Below, piece by piece: positions 50,143-59,600 of a stretch of DNA of 64,000 nucleotides. The notes under the pieces are model-generated. The model was not told the DNA's origin. It saw nothing but the letters and a program-made list of their open reading frames with translations, and made no database searches. The position numbers and the translations under genes are program-made. The stretch's first letter is position 1, and every line of letters starts with the position of its first letter. The stretch lies in assembly GCA_963383645.1 (NCBI GenBank), contig OY726571.1:78346476-78410475 (forward strand), given 5' to 3'. The DNA is from Muscardinus avellanarius. Its lineage: Eukaryota; Chordata; Mammalia; Rodentia; Gliridae.

Positions 50143-50740
50143 TTTGAAGTCTGTAATTCTTTCTTTAGCACTTGTGTGGCATTTACAGTATTTATGGGAA
50201 ATAAACTTTCAGATACCATAAAGAGGCAGAAATCAGATTATCGGTCCAAGGGTTATTTTTTTCTTCGGCTTTAGTCTCTGTCAGTCCAAATCTTGTTATA
50301 ACCACAGTGTGGCAAGATGTGCTGCCCCAGCTGGAGAATGCTGGAACCATATAGATCTATCATAGCAGTTGTTACACTGGCGAGTTCCCCCCATATCCAT
50401 CAGAAGAAGAGAATCCATCAGGCTTTTGACGACTTCTTCCTCTGGAAGAAAATGATCTTTAAGAGAATGACACGTAGTATAGACTTGACTCTTCTTAAGG
50501 CACTGGAGAAAATGCAGCTGAAATAAAATCAATACATGATGCAGTAGTTTATTTACATTTAAAATATCAGATGGCAGAGCATTTTATCAGAGACTTTGGT
50601 ATCAAATACATGTCCTGGACTTGTGCGGGAGAAGGCTGGGATGCAGTGGGGATGGCTGCCTCATGGATACCTGGCTGGGCTCCTGTAATCCACGCATGCC
50701 CCGTTCACAGAATGAGGTGGATTCAGAAAGTTCAAGTGTG
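50143..50740. other. single-copy DNA
   Basis: No repeat or gene recognised. The 69-residue open frame at 50317 is without recognisable similarity. Confidence 0.45.
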
Positions 50741-50962
50741 GCTGGGTGTGGTGGCCACGCTTGTAATCCCAGCATTAGGGAGGCTGAGACAGGAGGATTG
50801 TGCAAGTTCGAAGCCAGCCTCAGCTACTAAGTGAGGCCTTTGCAACTCAGTGAGTCCCTGTTTCAAAATAAAATAAAATAGGGCTGGGGTGTAGCTGAGA
50901 GGTAGAATGCTCTGGGTTCCATCCCAAGTACCACAATAAATAAATAAATAAATAAATAAAAA
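50741..50962 (+). mobile_element. B1-dID SINE with (AAAT)n tail
   Basis: Sense; mosaic like 43948: GTTCGAAGCCAGCCTCAGC head with GCCTTTGCAACTCAGTGAG; tail GGGCTGGGGTGTAGCTGAGA. Confidence 0.91.
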
Positions 50963-51041
50963 AGCTCAAGAAGTATGGGTGTTAGGGATGGTGTGTTTAG
51001 AAATTTAGTGCTATTGTCTTTTTATTTATTATTAAATTTTT

Positions 51042-51463
51042 TGGCTCTCGGGATTTAACTCGGGTATTCTACCCCTAAACTACACCCCCAGTCTTATTTT
51101 ATTCTTCATTTTTGTGTGTGTGTGTGTGTGTTACTGGGGGTGGAACCCAGGGGGTTTTCTACCTCTGGGCTATACTCCCAGACCTATTTTATACTTTATG
51201 TGGAAACAGGGTCTAAGTTGCTGAGAACCCCACTAAGTAGATGAGGCTGGCTTCGAACTTGTGCAATACACCTGTCTCAGCCTCCCAAGCGCTGGGATTA
51301 CAAGTGTGCGCCACCATGCCAGGAAATTCTTCATTTTGAAACAGGGTCTCACTAAGTTGGGGAGAGCCTCACTAAGTTGCTGAGAGACTGGCAGCATACC
51401 TGAGATCTTCCTGTCTCAGCCTCTCAGTAGTGGGATTACAAACCTTTGCCACCACTACTGGCT
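51042..51463 (-). mobile_element. B1-dID SINE split by a form-2 SINE
   Basis: Outer antisense: ID part 51042-51098, linker and head 51325-51463. Confidence 0.86.
51111..51324 (-). mobile_element. B1-dID SINE, form 2 (nested), (GT)n tail
   Basis: Target duplication ATTCTTCATTTT in the outer linker (51101 and 51326). ID part ending CCCAGACC. Confidence 0.92.
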
Positions 51464-51491
51464 GTTACTATCTTTTTAAAAGCCCCATTAC

Positions 51492-51663
51492 AGCCGGGCT
51501 TGGTGGAGCAGGTTTGTAATCCCTGCGCTTGGGAGGCGGAGACAGGAGGATGGCAAAGGGTCGAAGCCAGCCTCTCTGGCTTGAGACCCTGTTTCCAAAT
51601 AAAATATAAAAATAGGTCTGGGAGTGTAGCCTGGAGGTAGAAAGGTTTCCAGGAACCCCAGTA

Positions 51664-51667
<4 letters not shown>
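51492..51667 (+). mobile_element. B1-dID SINE, form 3
   Basis: Sense; GAAGCCAGCCTCTCTGGCTT and AAGGTTTCCAGGAACCCCAG. CCCCATTACA at 51483-51492 and 51712-51721 is the target duplication and includes the CA tail in the insertion. Confidence 0.93.

Positions 51668-51708
<41 letters not shown>
51665..51708. repeat. (CA)n microsatellite
   Basis: About 22 CA units forming the SINE tail. Confidence 0.96.
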
Positions 51709-51710
<2 letters not shown>

Positions 51711-51721
51711 TCCCCATTACA

Positions 51722-51878
51722 TCCGCCTGCAATCCCAGTACTTGGGAGTGGGGATTGAAGGTTCAAAGACAGCCTAAGCAAGTAGCTTCTATTTAATCTA
51801 AGGAGACTCTGTTTCAAAATAAAAATAAAATAGGGCTGGGGGTGTAGCTTCAAGCTAGAATGCTTCTGGTTTGGATCC

Positions 51879-51884
<6 letters not shown>
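51722..51884 (+). mobile_element. B1-dID SINE, 5' truncated
   Basis: Sense from CCGCCTGCAATCCCAGTAC; tail GGGCTGGGGGTGTAGCTTCA to TCCCTAGTAACAC. Confidence 0.82.

Positions 51885-51953
<69 letters not shown>
51883..51953. repeat. (CA)n(CT)n compound microsatellite
   Basis: CA units to 51921, then CT units to 51953. Confidence 0.96.
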
Positions 51954-51954
<1 letters not shown>

Positions 51955-52138
51955 GTGATGGTTACCAGGTGATTTAGAGGAACAAAAAGTACAATTTTGC
52001 CCTTTCTTTTGCTGATGGGAGGACAGATAGGAGGGAGCTGGGCCCCACTGTGGCTGTGTGACCTCGATCATCTGTGCCACCTCGTCCCCAGTCTTTTTGC
52101 AAAGAGAGGTTGGGCCACGCTCTTTCTTACTTTGCCCT

Positions 52139-52346
52139 GTCGGTGCACGCTTGTAATCCCAGCGCTGGGGAGGCTGAGACAGGAGGATTGCGCAGGTTCA
52201 AAGGCAGCCTCAGCTACTTAGTGTGGCTCTCAGCAACCTAGTGAGACCCTGTTTCCAAAGAAAGTATAAAAAATAGGTCTGGGAGTATAACCCGGACGTA
52301 GAAAAGCCCCTGGGTTCCAGCCAAGTACCACAAAGAAAAAAAAATA
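52139..52346 (+). mobile_element. B1-dID SINE, form 2, slightly 5' truncated
   Basis: Sense from GTCGGTGCACGCTTGTAATC; linker TTTCCAAAGAAAGTATAAAA; tail ATAACCCGGACGTAGAAAAG. Confidence 0.9.
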
Positions 52347-52532
52347 GATGTAAATCATGTATTATTGTTTGCATCTTTTCAGAGATTATTTTTTAATTAA
52401 AGAATGTTCTGCAACAGTTTATATAGCATGAAAACGACTGGGCCTTGAAACTTAATATAAATGGTCCATAAAACCAAATGAGTACTGAGTCTTTTTGTCT
52501 GGTGTCAATGACATGATGTATTTCTTCTCATT

Positions 52533-52601
52533 TTTGTGGGGTACTAGGGATTGAATCCAGACTCATGCATGTCTGCCATGGAGCTATACCTTCCCAGTGC
52601 C
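52533..52601 (-). mobile_element. ID element, diverged
   Basis: GTACTAGGGATTGAATCCAG, then ATGTCTGCCATGGAGCTATA: antisense, with the longer ID middle. Confidence 0.65.
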
Positions 52602-52702
52602 TTCCCTTTAGATTTTATAATTTTTTCTATGGTATTGACTTACTGTTGAGAATTGAAATCTATATAGAAAGCTGTTGGTTTCATTAAGATTTTTATTTCT
52701 AA

Positions 52703-52905
52703 ACCGGGTGTGGCGGCATGCTTGTACTCCAGCATTCGGGAGGCTGAGACAGGAGGATCTTGTTTCGCAGACAGCCTCAGCTACTTAGGCCCTTCACAAC
52801 TTAGATCCTGTTTCATAATAAAGAATAAAAAATAGGGAAGGGGGTGTAGCTCGAAAGTCGAATGCCCCTGAGTTCCATCTCCAGACCTGCAAAAAATAAA
52901 AAAGA
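52703..52905 (+). mobile_element. B1-dID SINE, canonical
   Basis: Sense; AAGATTTTTATTTCTA before and AAGATTTTAATTCTA after are the target site. Tail GGAAGGGGGTGTAGCTCGAA. Confidence 0.9.
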
Positions 52906-52967
52906 TTTTAATTCTACCATAGAATTACATATTACATAATCATATTTAATAAAATTATAAAAAACAT

Positions 52968-53143
52968 GCTGGGCATGGTGGCACACTCTTGTAATCCCTG
53001 TGCTTGGGAGGCGGAGACAGGAGGATCGCGCAGGTTCGAAGCCAGCCGCGCTGGCTTAAGAGACCCTGTTTCCAAATAAAAATATAAAATAGGTCTGAGA
53101 GTGTAGCCCGGAGGTGGAAGGATTCCATCCCCAGAACCATCAA
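52968..53143 (+). mobile_element. B1-dID SINE, form 3
   Basis: Sense; GAAGCCAGCCGCGCTGGCTT; tail GGAGGTGGAAGGATTCCATC. AAAATTATAAAAAACAT before (52951-52967) and AAAATTATAAAAACAT after (53145-53160). Confidence 0.94.
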
Positions 53144-53187
53144 AAAAATTATAAAAACATTTCAAATTATAGCTACACACATTTCTA

Positions 53188-53192
<5 letters not shown>

Positions 53193-53236
<44 letters not shown>
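53193..53236. repeat. (CA)n microsatellite
   Basis: About 22 CA units. Confidence 0.96.
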
Positions 53237-53238
<2 letters not shown>

Positions 53239-53258
53239 CTTTTTTAAAGTAGTACTGT

Positions 53259-53476
53259 TAGCTGAACGTGGTGGTGCATGTTTTTAATTCCAACATTCTG
53301 GAGGCTGAGATAGGAGGATCTCGGTTTGCTGATAGCCTTAGCTACTTAGTGAGGCCCTTTGCAACTCATTGAGACCCTTTGTTTCAAAATAAAAAATGAA
53401 AAAGAGGACTGGGAGTATAGCTCAGAGTTAGAATGTCCCTGGGTTCCATCCTGAGTACCGCAAAATAAATAAACAA
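53259..53476 (+). mobile_element. B1-dID SINE, canonical
   Basis: Sense; AAAGTAG flanks it; tail GGACTGGGAGTATAGCTCAG to CTGAGTACCGC. Confidence 0.88.
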
Positions 53477-53640
53477 AGTAGCATTTTGTATTTCCCCCTC
53501 CCCACAAATCCAACTCTTTAAAAATTTATCTGTTCCAATATATTTATATATATATAGTCACTTTCCAGTGTGATCTTTAAACTTTTGTTCTTGTCTAGCT
53601 CCTCAGTGTTGTGATAGCCCCTATTCTAATGTAAATAGCC

Positions 53641-54004
53641 CTATGGTTTGAATGTATTCCCACCCCCCAATCCTGTCCTGGGAAACTTGGTCTCCCAGGC
53701 AGCAGGAGGAGGGGTGGGACCTTTGGCAGGTGGGTGGATTAACCCATTCCTGGGTGTTGTGGCCTGGCTGTGTGTAAAGCCGGCTCTGTGTAAAGCCGGC
53801 TCTGTGTGCTTGCTCTGGGAAACCCTCTTAGGGTGCCGTACAAACCCTCAGCAGATGCGAGCCCCCGGCTTTTGGGTTCCCCAACCTCTAGAACCACGTG
53901 CCAGCGAATCTGTATTCTTTATGAAGTGGAGTACTCTTGGTATTCTTTATGGTACTGCCCAGTCTTTGGTATTTTGTTTTGCAATAGCAGAAGGACCAAG
54001 ATAA
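53641..54004 (+). mobile_element. MaLR-like LTR
   Basis: 5' side TATGGTTTGAATGTATTCCC, GGGTGGGACCTTTGGCAGGT; 3' side CCCCAACCTCTAGAACCACG, CTGTATTCTTTATGAAG and TTTGGTATTTTGTTTTGCAA then AGAAGGACCAAGATA. This is the order of MST/MLT-type LTRs. A perfect 16-bp tandem duplication TGTGTAAAGCCGGCTC lies at 53771-53802. Confidence 0.68.
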
Positions 54005-54198
54005 GTGGATTCACAGGTCACGCCGAGATCCTGCGGCCTGCCAGGTCTCAAGCTGCCCCTGATTCCTTCTTTGACTCCTGCGCCAGCCATGTCTGTGAGA
54101 CCAGTCCCTGCCCAGGGTCACTCACAGCCTTCCAGCATCAGTACCCTTGCTCCTCGCAGCCTGGGGTTTACGGTCACCAACCCCCGGGTGACTTCAGA

Positions 54199-54440
54199 GG
54201 AAACTGGGTCTTGTGAAGTCGCTGAGGGTTTCACTAAGTGGCCCAGGCTGTCCTCCAACCTGAGATCTTTCTGGCTCAGCCTCCCAAGTGCTAGGATGAT
54301 AGGTGCTTGTGCCACCAAACCCAAGTTCCTCAGAGACTTCTCCGTTGAAACTGTGATCCTCTTACCTTAGCCTCCCAACTGAGCCTCTTGTCTTAGCCTC
54401 CCAAGTACTGGGATTACAGGTGTGCACAATTGTGCCCAGT
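54199..54440 (-). mobile_element. two adjacent B1-head fragments
   Basis: First: GGGTCTTGTGAAGTCGCTGA to TTGTGCCACCAAACCC (54204-54324). Second: GTGATCCTCTTACCTTAGCC and TACTGGGATTACAGGTGTGC (54350-54440). Both antisense and old. Confidence 0.65.
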
Positions 54441-54560
54441 TTACAAAGGTGTCACTTTAGGGTCAATGTGTGCGCACCCAGGCTAAAGTCTCACTGAACA
54501 CAGAAGAGATTTCCTCAGGGTAAGACCTTTCTTCCTTTATTGCTCCTGTTGACATTCATT

Positions 54561-54955
54561 CATTTATTCGTTTTTGTGGTACTAGGGGTTGAAACCAGGA
54601 GTATTCTACCTCTGAGCTTTATCTCCAGGCCTATTTTATTTATTTTATTTTATTTTGGTGTTACTGGGGTTCCTGGAAGCCCTTCTACCTTCGGGCTACA
54701 CTCCCAGACCTATTTTATATTTTTTTATTTGGAAACAGGGTCTCTTAAGCCAGCAAGGCTGGCTCTGCACCTGCACGATCCTCCTGTCTCCGCCTCCCAA
54801 GCACGGGGATTACAAGCATGCACCACCACGCCCGGCTTATTTTTTATTTTGAAACAGGGTCTTGCTAAGTTGCTGAGGTTCGACTTAAACTCACAACCCT
54901 CCTGTTTCTTCCTCCCAAGTGCTAGGGTTACAGGCATGAGCCACTATGCCTGGCT
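54561..54955 (-). mobile_element. B1-dID SINE split by a form-3 SINE
   Basis: Outer antisense: ID part 54575-54640, linker and head 54838-54955 (CATGAGCCACTATGCCTGGC). Confidence 0.86.
54651..54837 (-). mobile_element. B1-dID SINE, form 3 (nested)
   Basis: GGGGTTCCTGGAAGCCCTTC; CTTAAGCCAGCAAGGCTGGC; ends ACCACCACGCCCGGCTT. Confidence 0.93.
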
Positions 54956-54974
54956 GTTCCTTCTTCTCCTCCTA

Positions 54975-55167
54975 GGGGTGGAACCCAGAGGCTTTCTACC
55001 TCCGGGCTATAGTCCCAGACCTATTTTTATGTTTTATTTGGAAACAGGGTCTCACTAAGTTTCTAAGAGCCTCACTAAGTAGCCGCGGCTGGCTTTGAAC
55101 CTGCACGATCCTCCTGTCTCAGCCTCCCAAGCACAAGGATTGCACGCGTGTGCCACCACGCCCGGCT
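54975..55167 (-). mobile_element. B1-dID SINE, form 2
   Basis: Antisense; GGTGGAACCCAGAGGCTTTC, GAGCCTCACTAAGTAGCCGC; CTTCTCCTCCT in place of a T-run. Confidence 0.9.
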
Positions 55168-55175
55168 TTGCCCGG

Positions 55176-55310
55176 CTTCTTTTATTTTGAGGCAGGGTCT
55201 TGCTTAGTTGTTGAGGGGCTAAGTTGCTAAGGCTGGCCTCAAACCTGTGATCTTCCTGTCCAGGCCTCCCAAATACTGGTGTTACAGGCATGTGCGTCAT
55301 GCTCAGCCTG
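55176..55310 (-). mobile_element. B1 head only
   Basis: Antisense; GAGGCAGGGTCTTGCTTAGT to GGCATGTGCGTCATGCTCAG. TTGCCCGGC is duplicated at the junction with the preceding SINE. Confidence 0.75.
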
Positions 55311-55494
55311 CTGGGTGATTTCTAATACTATGTCAGAAGAAATTGTGAAGGCTAGGAATTTGGGTCACTGAGCTAGAAAGCTGTCAGTTTTCTTAGGGAA
55401 AGGTGGTTTCTTTACTCGGGCAAGTAAGTGAAGGCCTCTGATGACCATCTCTCATGTCATCATCCCACAGTTGATTATAAAACCATGTGTTTTA

Positions 55495-55714
55495 TTTTTT
55501 TATTTTTATTATTTTTATTTCATTTTTTATTTTTGGTGGTACTGGGGTTCCTGGAAGCCCTTCTACCTCGGGCTACACTCCCAGACCTATTTTTATACTT
55601 TTTTATGTGGAAACAGGGTCTCTTAAGCCAGCGCGGCTGTCTTCGAACCTGCGCGATCTTCCTGTCTCTGCCTCCCAAGCGCGGGGATTACAAGCGTGCG
55701 CCACCACGCCCGGC
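55495..55714 (-). mobile_element. B1-dID SINE, form 3, with 15-bp target duplication
   Basis: Antisense with a T/A-rich tail. AAACCATGTGTTTTA is perfect at 55480-55494 and 55715-55729. One of the best-preserved form-3 copies. Confidence 0.95.
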
Positions 55715-55995
55715 AAACCATGTGTTTTAATCTGGCGCAGTCAATGACGGACTGCAGTCAGGCCCGTTTCCTAGTTTTGCTTCCCACGATAAGATCTCGC
55801 CCTCCTCCGTTTGTGTATTTCTCTGGGTGTTTCATAAGAAGTGGGGAGAGAAGAGTCCCAGCACTGCTAGCATTGTACTGTTGTACTCTTTCACTCAAAG
55901 CTTTGAAAATTTCTAGAAATGACTATAAATTTGCACCTTGGTGGTCGTGTGATCACGAATAGGGGAATTCTAGCCAATTTAAAATAACCTCGTAA

Positions 55996-56177
55996 CCAAA
56001 TGTGGTGGCTCACGCTTATCATCCCAGGATTTGGGAGGCTGAAACCAAAGAGGAGGATTATAGGTTTGAGATCAGCCTTAGCCACTCCGAGAGACACTGT
56101 TCCAAAACAAAACATAAATAAAACTGGGCTGAAAGTGTAGCTAGGAGGTAGAATGCCCTGGGTTTCAATCCCCAGTA

Positions 56178-56179
<2 letters not shown>
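55996..56179 (+). mobile_element. B1-dID SINE, old
   Basis: Sense; head GGTTTGAGATCAGCCTTAGC; tail GGCTGAAAGTGTAGCTAGGA. Confidence 0.84.

Positions 56180-56228
<49 letters not shown>
56177..56228. repeat. (CA)n microsatellite
   Basis: About 25 CA units forming the SINE tail. Confidence 0.96.
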
Positions 56229-56229
<1 letters not shown>

Positions 56230-56249
56230 TTAAAAGCAATCCTCTCTAG

Positions 56250-56690
56250 TGTATTTGTTAGCTCTTTGTCCTTATGGCAAACAATACCTAAGATCAATGT
56301 AAAGGAAAGTTTACCTTGGCTCATGGTTTCAGCCCATGATTGCTTTGGCCCTGTTGCTTTGGGCCTTTAGCAAGGCACATGATAAAGCAGAGGTGCTCCC
56401 CTCCTGGTGGCCAGTACAGAAAGATGGGGGGTGGGTGGGGAGGGAGGGGAGGTGCCAGGGACGAGATAAGAGTCCCCAAGGACACACCCCTAAGGATCTA
56501 CCCCCTCTGACCAGGTCCCAGGGACTTGGAGTAGTCCCTTGGCGAGGTCAGAGCCCTTCGGAACCAGTCACCTCCCAGAGCCCCCTACTGACCGCTGCCG
56601 CCCAAGGACCAAGCCTGCAGCACACGAACCTTCGGGTATGCTCCACGTCCGATCCCGAACACCGAGGGACTTTGGAGTTTCAAATGTCAC
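56250..56690 (-). mobile_element. MaLR/ERVL-like LTR, antisense
   Basis: TTACCTTGGCTCATGGTTTC, CAGCCCATGATTGCTTTGGC, TGCCAGGGACGAGATAAGAG and AAGGACACACCCCTAAGGAT then CACACGAACCTTCGGGTATG reproduce the reverse of MaLR-type LTRs in order. Subfamily not assigned. Confidence 0.62.
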
Positions 56691-57123
56691 ACAAATTAAG
56701 CGTAAAACTAGGAAGCCACTAACGGAGTTGAAGATGAAAGGATCTTTCAGTTTAACACCAACTTTTAAGCCTATCAGTTAATTATTTTACTGTAAAGGAT
56801 TTGAGGGGCCTCATTGGTACTGTGAAGTGCCTTACTCTGAACTGGATTAACATTGTTCTATGACATTATTAATACCTGAGCTTGAGCCACAGATGCTGGG
56901 AGGAAATGTCGTGTGATGGTAAGTCGTTTTGTAATCTGGGCCTTCACTAGACTTCACCTTCTCTCCTCGCCTGATGACCTTGAATAAGCGCCATCGTACA
57001 CTTTACAGCATTTCCTGGGCTGAGGGGTGGCCGTGGCCCAGCTTTCTGTAGCTACTGAGGTTTTGATGGGCTGCTGCTGCCTTTTTACAATATTCTTTTA
57101 GTAGTGCATTGTAATCCCACATC
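56691..57123. other. single-copy DNA
   Basis: No repeat or gene recognised. Confidence 0.45.
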
Positions 57124-57136
57124 ATAATGCAGTTTA

Positions 57137-57323
57137 TTTTTTTATTTTTGGTGGTACTGGGGTTCCTGGAAACCTTTCTACCTTTGGGCTACACTCCCAG
57201 ACCTATTTTCATACTTCTTAATTTGGAAATAGGGTTTCTTAAGCGTGCATGGTTGGCTTCGAACCTGTGTGATCCTCCTGTCTCCGCCTCGGGCATTACA
57301 AGCGTGCGCCACCACGCCTGGCC
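57137..57323 (-). mobile_element. B1-dID SINE, form 3
   Basis: Antisense; TAATGCAGTTTA before (57124) and after (57326). The head lacks CCAAGCGCGGG. Confidence 0.93.
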
Positions 57324-57476
57324 CGTAATGCAGTTTAAAAGACTGTTAGATCCATGCTCTTCCGTAGCACCTGGTGAGCTTCTCCCTGGCTTTCATCTCC
57401 TTCCCTCCCCTTCCCTGCACATGATATCGAGATGTGCATTGGTAATTTTGTGTATCCGCCCTCAAATGAAGAGTCA

Positions 57477-57659
57477 GCCAGGCGTGGTGGTGCACACTTG
57501 TAATCCCAGCATTCAGGAGGCTGAGGACAGGAGGATCGCGGTTTGCGGACAGCTTCAGCTATTTAGGCCCTCTGCAACTCCATGAGGCCCTGTTTCAAAA
57601 GAAAGCGTAAGGTAGAAAAGCCCCTGGGTTCCATCTCCAGTCATTGCCCCCCCAAAAAC
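57477..57659 (+). mobile_element. B1-dID SINE with deleted tail middle
   Basis: Sense; canonical head, then AAAAGAAAGCGTAAGGTAGA: the linker end and ID box A region are missing. Confidence 0.88.
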
Positions 57660-58540
57660 GTTTCTTCCTGGGCTTCTGAGACCAAAGGCAGACCTCGGCC
57701 CAACTTGCCTCAGGATGTCGGCCGCAGGGCTGCACCGGGGTCCGTATTGCAGGTGATTTTCCATAGTATTTGTTTCAGCTATTGGTACCCCACTGTGGTC
57801 TCTGTCGTCACCACCCTGGCATCCTGGTAGGTATAGTTTTTTTTGAATTACAGTCTTTTTTTTCTTCTCATAGCCATTCTTCATTGTGCAAAGGCCATGG
57901 GTTAATACGTTGCATTATTACGTCCTAGCTTAGGACAGAGCAGAGTCACGGAGCGCGAGAGGCAAACGGGGACTTGGGTTCCGTCCAAGCATCTCACAGA
58001 TGCGAGATGCGTGGCCTGGGGCCTAGAGGGTTGCGGGGATTTGTATGTGATAGTTCGGCTGGTGGTAGAAAAGCAGAGGCTACCTGGGTTCCTCTAGCTG
58101 AGAGTCCAGATGGCCCAGGTCACCTGCTCCGAGAGCAGGATCTCCCGTCCTCTTTAAGCTGTAGGAACGCCACTGTGGACTCTTGCTATTTTGGGGTTGT
58201 CTTTTTTTCACTTCTTGCAGCATGTGCATGGAATCTGTGGACCTTTGTCAAACATAAACTATTAAATTATTTCAGGTACTTGCATTTATTTGCACTGAGG
58301 ATGAATGTCATTTCTGTCCCATATACAAAGCCCTGGAGTTTGGGGGTTTGGCACCTGAGGTATGGGTACATTTGTTTTGAAAGCACATAACAAACATTAA
58401 GGGTAAAAAGCCCTTTCTGCAAATTTGATTAAGGTCTAGAATATGTGTGCGCCTTTGCAGTATGCTTGTACCATATACTCTGTTTAGGACCCTGAGCCTT
58501 TGTTTTTACTTTCTTCAGATAACCAAGTTAAAAAAATAGC
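57660..58540. other. single-copy DNA
   Basis: No repeat recognised. Several overlapping short open frames without recognisable products. Confidence 0.45.
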
Positions 58541-58680
58541 TGCTGCCGCCGCCGCCACTGCCACCGCCTCCTCCTCCTCCTCCTCTTCCTCCTCCTCCTC
58601 CTCCCTCCTCCGTCTCTTCCGCCTCTTCCTCCTCCTCCTCCACTTCTTCCTCCTTTCAATCCCACCTTCTGCTCCTCCTT
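58541..58680. repeat. (CCG/CCT)n pyrimidine-rich repeat
   Basis: GCTGCTGCCGCCGCCGCC, then TCC/CCT units. Read in frame it would give poly-Ala/poly-Ser, which I regard as a false ORF. Probably the tail of the SINE that follows. Confidence 0.92.
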
Positions 58681-58861
58681 TTTTATATTTTTGGTGCTGT
58701 GGTTGAACTCAGTGGTGTTCTACCTCTGACCTACACCCTCAGTCCTTTTATTTTGAAACAGGGGTTCGCTAAGTTGCTGAGGCTGGAGTTGAACCTGGGC
58801 TCCTCCTTCTATCTTGGCCTCCCAAATCCTGGGATTATAGGTGTGTTCCACCACACCCAGC
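58681..58861 (-). mobile_element. B1-dID SINE, old
   Basis: Antisense; GGTGCTGTGGTTGAACTCAG to GTTCCACCACACCCAGC. Confidence 0.83.
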
Positions 58862-58899
58862 GAGGATTTCTTTTTGGCTACCAGGGTTTTCTTATGGAA

Positions 58900-59060
58900 A
58901 AATACTTTCTAATAATTGAAAGAAGTTACCGTAAAATACATGTAACATAAAAGTGGACCAATCAGGGGCAGTGACAGGCTCATATCCATCTATGAACATT
59001 GCTACCATCCAGCAGCACGCTCCGTTTTACCTTGCAAAACTGGAAATGCTGCTTGGTCAA
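58900..59060 (+). mobile_element. possible old L1 3' fragment
   Basis: AAAATACATGTAACATAAAA, later CTACCATCCAGCAGCACGCT and CAAAACTGGAAATGCTG resemble a known sense L1M 3' motif (aaaatacacataacataaaatt ... caaactgaaactctg). Confidence 0.4.
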
Positions 59061-59226
59061 ATCATTTGTATATACAAATAAATCAGCCATAGTGGAGATA
59101 GTAAAAATTCTTACAGCAGAAGGTGTAGTAGCGACAGCCATAGTTCAAGTCGTAGTCTCCATTTCTTTAACATTTCAGCATCTTCAAGTACCACTGATAT
59201 ACTGCTTTATTATAAGCCTTGTTTAA

Positions 59227-59424
59227 AGCTGGGTGTGGTGGCGCATGCATGTAATCCTAGCATTTGGGAGGCTGAGACAGGAGGGTCTGTGATTGTGGAC
59301 AATCTCAGCTACTTAGGCCCTCTGCAACTCAGTGAGACCCTGTCTCAAAATAAAAGACTAGAAAATAGGGCTTGGGGTATAGGTCGGAGTTAGAATGTCC
59401 CTGGGTTCTATCTCCAGTATTGGA
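59227..59424 (+). mobile_element. B1-dID SINE, canonical
   Basis: Sense; CTTGTTTAA before (59218) and after (59459). Tail GGGCTTGGGGTATAGGTCGG. Confidence 0.91.
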
Positions 59425-59458
59425 ATACATACATACATACATACATACATACATACAA
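59424..59458. repeat. (CATA)n microsatellite
   Basis: Eight units; SINE tail. Confidence 0.95.
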
Positions 59459-59466
59459 CTTGTTTA

Positions 59467-59600
59467 ATATTCAAAACTAATGTGAGGTAGGCATCAATAT
59501 TCCCATTTTTCAAATAAAGAAATCCAAGTAGTGGTAGATAATGAGGGAGGAAATGGGCCTGCGGCTTAGTGCCCATGAGTTTAAATCATGGCATTTCCAT
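59467..59600 (-). mobile_element. MIR fossil
   Basis: AATGTGAGGTAGGCATCAAT, then ATTCCCATTTTTCAAATAAA and GAAATCCAAGTAGTGG follow the antisense MIR order (gaggtaggtactattatcatccc). Confidence 0.65.

Noticed and set aside
54540..55058. 172-residue open frame
   Set aside because: It reads through four SINEs (PGSPSTFGLHSQT, ETGSHR-type peptides), so it is not a gene.
58500..58706. Poly-Ala/poly-Ser open frame
   Set aside because: Product of the (CCG/CCT) repeat.
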